64,000 bases of DNA, taken from Pseudonocardia xinjiangensis (GTDB lineage Bacteria; Actinomycetota; Actinomycetes; Mycobacteriales; Pseudonocardiaceae). Position numbers and translations under genes: made by a program. Shown piece by piece: positions 43,451-51,754 of this stretch. The stretch spans positions 17,107 through 81,106 of the forward strand of contig NZ_JAAXKY010000012.1 of the NCBI RefSeq assembly GCF_012911925.1. The letters run 5' to 3'. Positions within the stretch are counted from its first letter, which is position 1; every line of letters begins with the position of its first letter. The notes beneath the pieces were generated by a model. The model was given only the letters and a program-made list of their open reading frames with translations. It did not search any database and was not told the DNA's origin.

Positions 43451-45903
43451 GGTGGGTTCTCCTTCTCGTTCTTCTCCAACAGCTGGTGCAGCACCTCGCC
43501 GTGCAACGGCAGCCGGGTGATCCCGACGCCGGACGGCGCGAGCGCGTCGGCCACGGCGTTGGCGAACGCGACCGGGAAGCTCATCGAGGACCCCTCACCA
43601 CACCCCTTCGCCCCGAGCGGGGTGAGAGGTGAGGGGCTGACAACGTGGTCGGTGCGCAGGTCGTAGCCGGTCTCGGCGCTGGTGGGGCAGAGGTAGTCGA
43701 GGAAGGTCGCCGACGTCGGCTGCCCGGATGGGGCGTAGGTGAACTCCTCGTACGCGGCGCCGCCGAGGGCGTGCACCAGCGCGCCGTGCACCTGGCCGTC
43801 GAGGAGCTGCTGGTTGAGCACGGTCCCGGCGTCGTGGACGGAGGAGACACGGTCGATCGCGATCTCCAGGGTGTCCGGGTCGATCCGCACGGCGACGATC
43901 TCGGCGACGAACCCGTAGCAGAGCGAGGAGTTGATCCGGTCGTCCCGGGTGGCCGCGCTGGTCTCCCGGGGGGCGAACGCCGCCTCCTCGTAGAGCCGTG
44001 CGGAGGTGCCGGGCGGCAGCGACGCCGGGTCCCAGTGCACCACCCCCGCGGCGTGCCGGAACAGCACGCTCGGGCCGGAGGGGTGCGCGACGGTGCCGTC
44101 CACGAGACGCAGCTCGTCGGCGGGCACGTCGAGCATCACCGACGCCGCGGCGCGCAACGTCGCCGCGATCCGGTCGGCCGCCTGCACCACCGCGCTGGTG
44201 ACGAGCGGCGCGAAGCGCGACGAGTAGCTCCCCGACGTCACCGTCCACGGCGTGGTGGCGGTGTCCATGTCGACGACCACGCGTACCTGCTCGACGGGCA
44301 GCCCGAGCCGGTCGGCGGCCACCTGGCGCGCGACGGTGGCGTGGCCCTGCCCCTGGGGCACCGAGCCGAGCAGCACCGTGACGATCCCCTGCACGTCCAC
44401 GGAGATCCGCACGTGCTCGGTGGACCCGGACTTGTCCCGGCCCGGCCTGCGTTGCTCGGCGGGGGTGGCGAGCCCGACGTAGCCGATGTTCGTGCCGGAG
44501 GGATCGACGACGAGCCCGACGCCGATGCCGTAGTGCACCCCCTCGGCCCGGGCTGCGGCCTGCCGTTCCCGCAGTTCGCCGAGGTCGGCGCTGCGGACGG
44601 CGAGGTCGAGGGCGGCTGCGTAGTCACCGGAGTCGTAGCAGCCGCCGGTGGGCGTCTCGTACGGGAAGGCCTCGACGAGGTTGCGGCGCCGGACCTCCAC
44701 GACGTCGAGCCCGGTCGCGTCGGCCACGGCGTCCATCAGCCGTTCCAGGCCGAAGTACAGCTGCTGGCCGCCGAAGCCGCGGTTGAGCCCGGTCGGCATC
44801 GAGTTGGTGACCACCGCGCGCGCCCTGATCTCGACCGCCGCGATCCGGTACGGCCCGGTGATGTTGCCGTAGCAGCGGTAGAGCGTGGACGGCTCCGGCG
44901 GGCGCAGGTAGGCGCCCACGTTGTCGACCAGGTCGACCCGCAGCGCCGTCACCTCACCGGACGCGGTCACGGCCGCCGCGAAGCGCATCACGCGGTCCGC
45001 GCCCGACGAGCTGGCCAGCAGGTGCTCGACGCGGTCCTCGGTCCAGCGCACCGGCGTGCCCGAGTGCTTCGAGGCCAGCGCCATCAGCACCACGTAGGGG
45101 TAGATCCCGGCCTTGATGCCGAAGCTGCCCCCGATGTCGGCCGGGACGTGCAGCCGCACCGCCGACGTCGGGAGGCCCAGCGCGCCTGCCATCACCGGGA
45201 CCATGGTGAACGGCCCGTGGAAGTTGGCCCACGCCTCGACGCCGGGCCCGCTGTCGGTGCGCTGCCAGTTCGCGATGACGCTGTAGCACTCCATCGGCAC
45301 CGACGAGTAGCGCGGGAAGTCGTACTCGCCCTCCACCACGTGCCCGCCGTCGCGCTCGGCGGCGGCGAACGCGTCCTGCACCGGGCCGAACCGGAAGGTC
45401 CGGTCGGTCGCCACGTTCGAGCCCGCCTCCTCGTGCAGCAGCGGCGCGCCGGGCGCCAGCGCCGCGCGGGCACCGACCACCACGTCGAGCGGCTCGTAGT
45501 CCACCCGCACCAGCTCGGCGGCGTCCTCTGCGGTGAACCGGTCCGTGGCGACGACGACGGCGATCGGCTCCCCGACGAAGCGCACCTTGTCGACCCCGGT
45601 CGGGTAGTAGGGCATCGCGGTGCCGGTGGACAGGGGGAACGGCCGCAGCGCGGCGCGCACCTCGTCGGGCCCGACCACCGCCGCGACGCCGGGGTAGGAC
45701 CGCGCCCGGGACAGATCGACGGATCGCAGCCGGGCGTGCGGCTGCGTCGAGCGCACCACCGCGGCCACGAGCGTGCCGGGCAGGGGGTCCATGTCGTCGA
45801 GGAACCGGCCCTGCCCCGCGACCAGCGGACCGTCCTCGATGCGCGCCGGTGCCCACCGGACCGCCGGCTCCGGGACCCCTTCTTCGATCACTGCCTCAGA
45901 CAT
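43441..45903 (-). CDS. Molybdopterin-binding large subunit, xanthine dehydrogenase family
   Basis: An 820-residue MoCo subunit. The N-terminal domain reads GQGRFLDDMDPLPGTL. The MoCo contacts are in GGSFGIKAGIYPYVVLMALA and NRGFGGQQLYFGLERLMDA, and the catalytic Glu is in LGAKGCGEGSSMSFP. The CO dehydrogenase loop (VAYRCSFR) is absent; at the equivalent place lies TSGSYSSRFAPL, so it is not a CO oxidiser. With the fused FAD/iron-sulfur chain it forms a hydroxylase that likely acts on an aryl- or furoyl-CoA. It overlaps both neighbours. Confidence 0.88.
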   Translation of the reverse strand: MSEAVIEEGVPEPAVRWAPARIEDGPLVAGQGRFLDDMDPLPGTLVAAVVRSTQPHARLRSVDLSRARSYPGVAAVVGPDEVRAALRPFPLSTGTAMPYYPTGVDKVRFVGEPIAVVVATDRFTAEDAAELVRVDYEPLDVVVGARAALAPGAPLLHEEAGSNVATDRTFRFGPVQDAFAAAERDGGHVVEGEYDFPRYSSVPMECYSVIANWQRTDSGPGVEAWANFHGPFTMVPVMAGALGLPTSAVRLHVPADIGGSFGIKAGIYPYVVLMALASKHSGTPVRWTEDRVEHLLASSSGADRVMRFAAAVTASGEVTALRVDLVDNVGAYLRPPEPSTLYRCYGNITGPYRIAAVEIRARAVVTNSMPTGLNRGFGGQQLYFGLERLMDAVADATGLDVVEVRRRNLVEAFPYETPTGGCYDSGDYAAALDLAVRSADLGELRERQAAARAEGVHYGIGVGLVVDPSGTNIGYVGLATPAEQRRPGRDKSGSTEHVRISVDVQGIVTVLLGSVPQGQGHATVARQVAADRLGLPVEQVRVVVDMDTATTPWTVTSGSYSSRFAPLVTSAVVQAADRIAATLRAAASVMLDVPADELRLVDGTVAHPSGPSVLFRHAAGVVHWDPASLPPGTSARLYEEAAFAPRETSAATRDDRINSSLCYGFVAEIVAVRIDPDTLEIAIDRVSSVHDAGTVLNQQLLDGQVHGALVHALGGAAYEEFTYAPSGQPTSATFLDYLCPTSAETGYDLRTDHVVSPSPLTPLGAKGCGEGSSMSFPVAFANAVADALAPSGVGITRLPLHGEVLHQLLEKNEKENPPWR

Positions 45904-47401
45904 CGGCCAGCGCCTCGAACTCGCCGGCGACCAGCGTGCGCCGCAGGGTCTTGCCCACCCCGGAGCGGGGGATCGCCTCGACGGCGATGACCCGTTTCGG
46001 GCGCTTCAGCGACGGCAGCACCGCCCGGGCGTGGGCGACGGTCTCGGCAACCGCCGTGGCGGGGACGATCCCCTGCGCCGGCACCACGAACGCCGTGACC
46101 GCGTGCCCCCACCGCTCGTCGGGGAGGCCGACCACGCACACGTCGACAACGGCGGCACAGCGCGCGAGCGCCGCCTCGATCTCGTCGGGGTAGATGTTCT
46201 CGCCGCCTGAGTTGATCATGTCGTCGACCCGGCCGGACACCCAGAGGTCGCCGTCGTGGTCGGTGGTCGCCAGGTCGCCGGTGTAGTACCAGCCGTCCCG
46301 GATCGCCTTTTCGTCCGCGTCGGGCCGGTGCCAGTACCCCGCGAACGCCTCCGGGCTCCCCATCGAGACGATCACCTGCCCCTGCTCCCCCGGTCCGACC
46401 AGCGCGTCCGGCGGCGCGCCGACCTCCGGGGCGACCAGCCGGACCTGCGAGAAGATCCCGGCGCGGCCGGCCGAGCCGGGCTTCGCGGCCACGTCCGGCC
46501 CGACGGTGAACGTGTAGATCTCGGTGCTGCCGAAGTGGTTGACGAACGCCGTGGGCGCCACGGCCGCCACGAGCTGCTCGGCCAGCGTGGGTGTCATCGC
46601 CGCGCCCGCGTAGCTGAGCCGGTCCAGGGTCGCCACCTCGCCGAGTCGCCCGCTGTGCAGCAGCGACCAGTAGATCGTGGGCACGAGGTACAGCGAGGTG
46701 ACGTTCTCCGCGCGCATCAGCTCCAGCGACGACTCCACGTCGAACTCGGGCTGGGCGACCCACGTCCCCCCGACGACGATGCTGGCCAGCAGGGTGCGCA
46801 GGCCCATGGTGTGGAACATCGGCATCACGCCGAGCACCACCTCGCCCTGGCGCTGCTGGGTCTGGATCGCGTGCGCCACGGCGGCGCTGTGCTCCGCCCG
46901 GTGGGTGCGCGGCACGCCTTTCGGCCGTCCGGTGGTGCCGGAGGTGTAGAGCATCACGCTCACCTCGCCCTCCGGGACGGGCGGCAGCGCCCCGTCCGGT
47001 TCGTCGGCGCCGCGGGCGTCGATCTCGGCCACGTCGCGGACGGGGACCCCACCCGCGACGCCGGCCGCCCGCTCCGCCGTGGCCGGGTCGGTGACCAGCA
47101 GCGTCGCGGCGGCGTCGCCGAGGCAGTACCCCAGCTCGTCGGGGCCGAACCGGGTGGACAGCGGCACCGACACCGCGCCGAGCTTCTGCGCGGCCAGGTG
47201 CAGGCTCGCCAGCGGCTCCCCGCCGGTGACCGAGAGGGCGACGCGGTCGCCGGGCCGCACGCCCTCGGCCTCCAGTGCCCTGGCGAGCTGGTTGGTGCGG
47301 GCGTCCCACTGCCGGTAGGTGAGGTGCCGCCCGGCTCCGCCGACCGCACGACGCCCGGGATGGCGCTGTGCCGCCCAACCCAGAGTGGTCGCCAGGTCCA
47401 T
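45896..47401 (-). CDS. AMP-forming acyl-CoA synthetase
   Basis: A 501-residue ANL-superfamily ligase. The P-loop-like motif is VMLYTSGTTGRPKGVPRTH, the aromatic/Thr motif NHFGSTEIYTFTVG, the adenylate motif GWYYTGDLATTDHDG and the final Lys in IPRSGVGKTLRRTL. It forms an acyl-CoA from a carboxylate, and is the first gene of the operon, so it likely supplies the CoA ester to the hydroxylase. The substrate is inferred to be a furan or aromatic acid from the gene set. A GGGAGG ribosome site precedes the ATG. Confidence 0.88.
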   Translation of the reverse strand: MDLATTLGWAAQRHPGRRAVGGAGRHLTYRQWDARTNQLARALEAEGVRPGDRVALSVTGGEPLASLHLAAQKLGAVSVPLSTRFGPDELGYCLGDAAATLLVTDPATAERAAGVAGGVPVRDVAEIDARGADEPDGALPPVPEGEVSVMLYTSGTTGRPKGVPRTHRAEHSAAVAHAIQTQQRQGEVVLGVMPMFHTMGLRTLLASIVVGGTWVAQPEFDVESSLELMRAENVTSLYLVPTIYWSLLHSGRLGEVATLDRLSYAGAAMTPTLAEQLVAAVAPTAFVNHFGSTEIYTFTVGPDVAAKPGSAGRAGIFSQVRLVAPEVGAPPDALVGPGEQGQVIVSMGSPEAFAGYWHRPDADEKAIRDGWYYTGDLATTDHDGDLWVSGRVDDMINSGGENIYPDEIEAALARCAAVVDVCVVGLPDERWGHAVTAFVVPAQGIVPATAVAETVAHARAVLPSLKRPKRVIAVEAIPRSGVGKTLRRTLVAGEFEALADV

Positions 47402-47416
47402 GACCCTCCCTCATCA

Positions 47417-47436
47417 CACGGTCTGTCTCGGACCGT
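47417..47436. promoter_or_regulatory. Dyad in the acyl-CoA synthetase promoter
   Basis: CACGGTCT (47417-47424) and GGACCGT (47430-47436) form an inverted repeat 15-35 bases upstream of the acyl-CoA synthetase ATG. The same half-site words make up the palindrome over the PadR start, so both may be bound by that regulator. Confidence 0.5.
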
Positions 47437-47593
47437 ACTGAGGAGATGTTCGCCCGGCAACCCCGACGGCCGCGCGGCGTCGTGGCGGACGTCCGGGGTC
47501 GGCTGCCGATGCCGCAGGCCGTCGCGGATGTCGCAAACGGTGCCGGAGGGACCCCGACCGGCAAGACCGGACGGTCCTACCCGGATGGTTCGC

Positions 47594-47621
47594 TAGGATC
47601 CGGACCGTGTCCACGGTCCGG
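47594..47621 (+). promoter_or_regulatory. PadR -10 element and palindromic operator covering the start codon
   Basis: TAGGAT (47594-47599) is a good -10 seven bases before the GTG. Directly after it the palindrome CCGGACCGTG-TC-CACGGTCCGG (47600-47621) covers the start codon. A bound repressor would block both transcription start and, on a leaderless transcript, nothing else is needed. A further ACGGTCC half-site lies at 47571-47577. Confidence 0.65.
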
Positions 47622-48200
47622 CTGTCCCCGACGTCCTACGTCGTGCTGGGGATGATCGCGCTACGTGGGCCGTCCACGCCGTACGACCTCAAGCGGGCCG
47701 TGGGGCACTCGGTCGGCTACTTCTGGAACTTCCCCCACGCGCAGCTGTACTCCGAGCCGGAACGCCTCGCCGCCGCCGGGCTGCTCGCGCTGTCGGTCGA
47801 GGACAGCGGGCGGCGGCGCCGGACCTACTCCCTCACCGACAGCGGACGGGACGCGCTGCGGGCCTGGCTCGCCTCGCCCACCGACGAGCACTTCCAGATG
47901 CGCGACATCGCCGAGCTCAAGCTGTTCTTCAACGAGGTGGGCGAGCCGGGCAACGTCCCGACCCTGGCCACCGAGCAGATCAAGCAGCACCAGGAGCGCA
48001 TCGCGGTCTACGAGGCGATGGTGGAGCGGTTCGGGGGCGATCCCGCGAGCCGCCCCCGGATGATCACCCTGGAGCTGGGTCTCGAGATGGAGTACGCCGC
48101 GCTACGGTTCTGGACGGCGCTCGTGGAGGGCGACCTCGACCGCCTGCGCCGGGCACGGGAGAGGTCGACCGCCACTCCGGGCGCCCCCACGTCGGAATGA
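47607..48200 (+). CDS. PadR family transcriptional regulator
   Basis: A 197-residue PadR regulator: winged helix (SPTSYVVLGMIALRGPSTPYDL, LYSEPERLAAAGLLAL, RRRTYSLTDSGRDALRAWL) followed by a C-terminal Vir-type dimerisation helix domain. PadR proteins repress genes for aromatic or toxic acids and usually themselves. It is divergent from the CoA-hydroxylase operon, across a 205-base region with repeated half-sites. The GTG at 47607 lies inside its own palindrome. Confidence 0.88.
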   Translation: MSTVRLSPTSYVVLGMIALRGPSTPYDLKRAVGHSVGYFWNFPHAQLYSEPERLAAAGLLALSVEDSGRRRRTYSLTDSGRDALRAWLASPTDEHFQMRDIAELKLFFNEVGEPGNVPTLATEQIKQHQERIAVYEAMVERFGGDPASRPRMITLELGLEMEYAALRFWTALVEGDLDRLRRARERSTATPGAPTSE

Positions 48201-48228
48201 AACGGGCTCCCGGAGGACTTACCCCACC

Positions 48229-48837
48229 ATGGCGGGCATCACACGAGGATTCTTCGGGCGTCGCGGCGAACGCGACCCCCGGCTCCCCCCTGGCCAGTAC
48301 GACGCGCGCGACCAGTGGCCGGTGCTGCACGCCGAAGCCACCCCGCGGATCTCCACCGACACCTGGACGTTCACCGTCGAGGGGTTGGTCGAGCACGAGG
48401 TGAGCTGGACGTGGGACGAGATCCACGCCCTCCCCCGCTCCCGCTACGACGGTGCCATCCATTGCGTCACCACCTGGTCCAAGTTCGACATGACCTTCGA
48501 CGGCATCTCCGTCGACACCCTGCTCGAGGCGGCGCGCCCGCTGCCGAGCGCCACGCATGTGATGGCCGTGTCGCACACGGGCTACACCACGAACCTGCCG
48601 CTGGCCGACATCACCGACGGCAAGGCCTGGGTGGTCTGGGACGCCGATGGGTCTCCTCTGACCGTCGAGCACGGCGGTCCCGCGCGGCTGCTGGTGCCGC
48701 ACCTGTACTTCTGGAAGAGCGCGAAGTGGGTGTCGGGCCTGCGCCTGATGGACCACGACGAACCGGGGTTCTGGGAGCGCAACGGCTACCACGACCGGGG
48801 CGACCCCTGGGCCGAGCAGCGCTACCAGGGCGACTGA
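48229..48837 (+). CDS. Sulfite oxidase-like molybdopterin oxidoreductase (YuiH type)
   Basis: A 202-residue single-domain member of the sulfite oxidase family. The MoCo-ligating Cys is in GAIHCVTTWSKFD, followed by SHTGYTTNLPLADI and RLLVPHLYFWKSAKWV. It lacks the dimerisation domain of full-size sulfite oxidases, as usual for the YuiH-like group, and has no export signal. Its physiological substrate is unknown. In many actinobacteria this gene is followed directly by a ferredoxin reductase; here that partner (54821) is 6 kb away across an accessory region. Confidence 0.85.
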   Translation: MAGITRGFFGRRGERDPRLPPGQYDARDQWPVLHAEATPRISTDTWTFTVEGLVEHEVSWTWDEIHALPRSRYDGAIHCVTTWSKFDMTFDGISVDTLLEAARPLPSATHVMAVSHTGYTTNLPLADITDGKAWVVWDADGSPLTVEHGGPARLLVPHLYFWKSAKWVSGLRLMDHDEPGFWERNGYHDRGDPWAEQRYQGD

Positions 48838-49294
48838 CGGCCCCTTCCCGGCAGGGACGACACGGGCGGGGCGGGGTGAGGCCGGACCGGGCGACCGGCC
48901 GCTGCATTCACCCTGCCCTCGAAATCAGATATCCAACGGATATGAATATCTCGCCGATATTGAAGCAAATTCGAAATACGTAACCCGCCCGTCGCGCCTC
49001 CGGCGGTCCGCTCGCCGCACGTCGCAGGAGCGGCCCATCCGGCCGACTCGCCGACTCACCTCATGGATCCTCACAGGCAGGTGTGCCTGCCACCGTCGAT
49101 GTGAGTTTTTCGAAGTTTCCCCCTGCACCTTTGGCCGATCGACTGACCATTGTCGCCGACAAACACATCATTCCGGAGTGTCGCAGGCGAATGAGTTGCG
49201 CTAATCCGACCGGGTGCCCTACGGTGTCTTTCATCTTCTGACACCCCCCGGTCAAGATCCATTCTTCCATCCCCTGAACGGAGAGGGCATCCCC
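48838..49294. other. AT-rich intergenic region before the Lsr2-like gene
   Basis: This 457-base gap has a possible hairpin GGCCGG-9-CCGGCC at 48880-48900 and, right after it, two AT-rich dyads side by side: ATATCC-AAC-GGATAT (48929-48943) and AATATC-TCGCC-GATATT (48945-48961). The region 48920-48985 is markedly AT-rich for this genome. No gene is seen. It is the left edge of the accessory island. Confidence 0.5.
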
Positions 49295-49783
49295 ATGGGC
49301 ACCCGCATGCAGTTCGTCGACGACGTCTCTGGCGAAGAAATCCCGGCAGAGGGTGCCCAGGTCACGTTCGCCTTCCAGGGCACGACCTACGAAATCGATC
49401 TCGGCGAGGAGAACCGTGCAGCGATCAGCGCCGATTTCGAGAAGTGGATCACGTTCGCCCGGATCGTCCGGCCCGGGCCGGTGGCCGCGCGGCGCAGGAA
49501 CGGCGCAGGCAGGCCCACCTCCGCACCGGCCGGCACCGCCGGCAAGATCACGGCGGCGAACGACGAGAACGCCATGGCCCGTGCGTGGTTCAAGAGCACA
49601 GGCGGCGAGATCGGTATTCGCGGCCGTCTCCCCTCCCACGTGCTGGCCGGGTACCGGGAGGGCGTTGCACGAGGCCAGATCCCCGCCGAGTTCCTCGTGT
49701 CGGACTCCGCGGCCGCCGGGCCGGACCTCGAAGCCGACGAGCCCGCGGACGACACTCAGGCCACCGTCGGGGCGATGGCCTGA
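49295..49783 (+). CDS. Lsr2-like nucleoid-associated protein
   Basis: A 162-residue Lsr2 relative. The N-terminal dimerisation domain (MQFVDDVSGEEIPAEGAQV, FAFQGTTYEIDLGEENRAA, ISADFEKWITFARI) and the C-terminal DNA-binding domain with the minor-groove RGR motif (RAWFKSTGGEIGIRGRLPSHVLAGY) are both present. An extra acidic tail of about 40 residues follows, unlike the ~112-residue housekeeping Lsr2. Lsr2 proteins bind AT-rich DNA and silence foreign genes. The ATG at 49295 follows GGAGAGG by eight bases. It opens an island of phage-like genes. Confidence 0.87.
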   Translation: MGTRMQFVDDVSGEEIPAEGAQVTFAFQGTTYEIDLGEENRAAISADFEKWITFARIVRPGPVAARRRNGAGRPTSAPAGTAGKITAANDENAMARAWFKSTGGEIGIRGRLPSHVLAGYREGVARGQIPAEFLVSDSAAAGPDLEADEPADDTQATVGAMA

Positions 49784-50257
49784 CCGCACCTTCGGCCCTT
49801 CCCCGAACCCGTGCACGCGGATGGCGACCGGCGCCCGGCGCCGGCGCGTGACCAACCGCGCCGGCGCCCGAGTGCGCATATCAGCAACGAGCAAGACGCG
49901 CCGCTCAATGCACCGGCGCACCGCCGCGATCGCCCCCCACCCACGTCCGTTTCTCGATTCCGGCCGCATATTCGGCCACCACACCTCGACGGTGCGATAA
50001 TCGACGAACCGAAATCCCCAGGCCGAGCGGTCCGGCCCCGACCGGCTCCGGGGATCTGCACCGCTGGTCGCAAGCGAGTGAACCTGTCACATCACACTTG
50101 ACACTTCGGAAATGTGCGCGGACTCTCGGAGGCGACAAAGAGCCTCAAGGGGGATGATCGATGTGTATATCGTGATGCCACACCATTGTCACGCTTCCCG
50201 ACTCACGGACGACAACCGTCGCGCAGGTCCGGCTGCGCCACCCCTCGACCGCAGCCG
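49784..50257. other. 474-base non-coding region
   Basis: Between the Lsr2-like gene and a small membrane protein gene. A TTGACA is seen at 50098-50103 but no matching -10 at the right distance. Base use does not suggest a gene on either strand. Confidence 0.35.
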
Positions 50258-50512
50258 GTGGTCCTGAGGACCGCCGCCGCCTGGCTCTGGATCCACTCGC
50301 TCCTCACCGACGCGTACGCGTTCGCCTCCGACCACCCCGTCACCGTCCTGCTCGCACTGATCGTGGTGGGGGCGGCGTGGGCGATCCTCGCCGGTCGCCC
50401 GCCGTCGACCGGCCTCTGCGCCTGCGGACACACCGTGGCGACCCACGAGCACTACCGTCGCGGCAGCGAGTGCAGCGCGACGGGCTGCGGCTGTCCCCGG
50501 CTGCATGCGTAG
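50258..50512 (+). CDS. Small membrane protein with Cys/His-rich C-terminus
   Basis: An 84-residue protein. One hydrophobic helix (about residues 24-44, HPVTVLLALIVVGAAWAIL) is followed by a possible zinc knuckle: CACGHTVATHEHYRRG then CSATGCGCPRL. The pattern CxCGH...HYRxGxxC...CxC recurs in small actinobacterial proteins, including phage ones. Function unknown. The GTG start at 50258 is chosen because the upstream frame looks non-coding. Confidence 0.5.
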   Translation: MVLRTAAAWLWIHSLLTDAYAFASDHPVTVLLALIVVGAAWAILAGRPPSTGLCACGHTVATHEHYRRGSECSATGCGCPRLHA

Positions 50513-50522
50513 AACGGCCGGG

Positions 50523-50861
50523 TCAGTCCTTGCTCTTCGCCGCATGACGGCCGCCGACGAAACCGGCGGGCACGAGCTTGACCGCCTCCGAGACACCGGT
50601 CGGCTTCCAGAGGCCGAAGTACGTCGACACGGCCACGATGAACGTGCCCAGTGCGGCGAACGCGGAGACCTGCCACTCGAACGCGTCGCCCGCCGCAACG
50701 GCCCTGCCCCACTCGGTGAGAACCGCCGTCGCGCCGGCCAGCGCCGCCAGCACCACGGCCCGGATCGCGTCCGAGGCCGCATAGCGGGTGACCGCGGCGA
50801 CCACCACGGGCAGCACGATCCCGATCACCAGCGAGAGCAGCTGCGCAGTCCCGATCATCAT
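50523..50861 (-). CDS. Putative phage holin
   Basis: A 112-residue membrane protein with three hydrophobic segments (about 5-25, 33-50 and 62-82) and a short basic tail (VGGRHAAKSKD), as in class I holins. It starts in an ATGA overlap with the endolysin stop, giving the usual lysis cassette. Holins form pores that let the endolysin reach the wall. The call rests on size, topology and position. Confidence 0.7.
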   Translation of the reverse strand: MMIGTAQLLSLVIGIVLPVVVAAVTRYAASDAIRAVVLAALAGATAVLTEWGRAVAAGDAFEWQVSAFAALGTFIVAVSTYFGLWKPTGVSEAVKLVPAGFVGGRHAAKSKD

Positions 50862-51754
50862 TTCTGCCGACCTTCCTCCGGCAGCAGGCCTGCGAGGGTG
50901 GTCTTGATCTCCGCGAGCTTGGCTTCCATGCGCTTGACCCGCGCAAACGTCGACATGTTGTGCCCCCACTGGGTGTCCCGGTCAGGGCCCGGCCGGCCGG
51001 CCATGCCGTCGAGCACGGCGCACAGCTGCCGGTGCATGTCGGTCAACATGTTCCGTACGGACACCACGTGGCCGTACATGTTGTCCGGGTCGCCCATGTG
51101 GTGGACCCGGGAGTCGAGGCGCTTGACGAGCTCGGTGTGGATCTCGTCGATCTTGCGTTCGGTCTCAGCGGACATCTCATTACCTCCGATAACTGCCTGA
51201 GCTTTCGAAATCACATCCGGAATCTGTGCGATTCGCCGGTCTCCCGGACAAACCTTGCCGTTGGCGGCGGACCATAGTTCCCCGCCGGCGACCATGTAGG
51301 GCCGAACGCCCTGCCGGTGGTACCCGATGCCTCGCCGACCCGGCAGACTGTCCGGAATCAGCGCGCAGGGGATGTCGTACTCGACGCAGCACCGGGCGAT
51401 GATCTCCGCCAAGGAGTCCATCTGCGCCTCGGTCCACGCCGGCACCTCAGCACCGTCGGCCGTGTCCCACCGGGGAAACTCCGGACCGATGTCGGCGGTC
51501 TCCACGGAGAGCACGTGATGGTTACCGTTCAGGTTCGCCTCGGCCACGTAGTCCGTGTCCTGCCACTGGAACACCCGACCATCACCACCGACTCCCCAGT
51601 GGGACTCGGTGCCGCCGTATCCGGACTGCCGGAAATAAGAATCGGTGCCGGCGAGGGTGCCGACCATCGTATGCAGGCAGATGATGTCGTGCCGAGACAT
51701 CTTCGACTGCGTCTGTGGACCAAGGGGGCGCCAATCGCCCCAGCGCACGCTCAT
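50858..51754 (-). CDS. N-acetylmuramoyl-L-alanine amidase, phage endolysin
   Basis: A 298-residue amidase_2-type enzyme. Zinc ligands are likely His28 (IICLHTMVGT), His146 (GIGYHRQGVRP) and Cys169 (GKVCPGDRRIAQ), with the SHWGVGGDG segment between. It cleaves the bond between muramic acid and the peptide stem. The C-terminal 110 residues (ETERKIDEIHTELVKRLD, FARVKRMEAKLAEIKTTL) are predicted coiled coil rather than a standard wall-binding domain. No signal peptide is seen, so export depends on the holin. Confidence 0.88.
   Translation of the reverse strand: MSVRWGDWRPLGPQTQSKMSRHDIICLHTMVGTLAGTDSYFRQSGYGGTESHWGVGGDGRVFQWQDTDYVAEANLNGNHHVLSVETADIGPEFPRWDTADGAEVPAWTEAQMDSLAEIIARCCVEYDIPCALIPDSLPGRRGIGYHRQGVRPYMVAGGELWSAANGKVCPGDRRIAQIPDVISKAQAVIGGNEMSAETERKIDEIHTELVKRLDSRVHHMGDPDNMYGHVVSVRNMLTDMHRQLCAVLDGMAGRPGPDRDTQWGHNMSTFARVKRMEAKLAEIKTTLAGLLPEEGRQK

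Noticed and set aside
43441..45903. Aerobic CO dehydrogenase (CoxL) for the molybdenum subunit
   Set aside because: The active-site loop VAYRCSFR of CoxL is not present, and the operon has a CoA ligase and a hydratase family gene instead of cox accessory genes.
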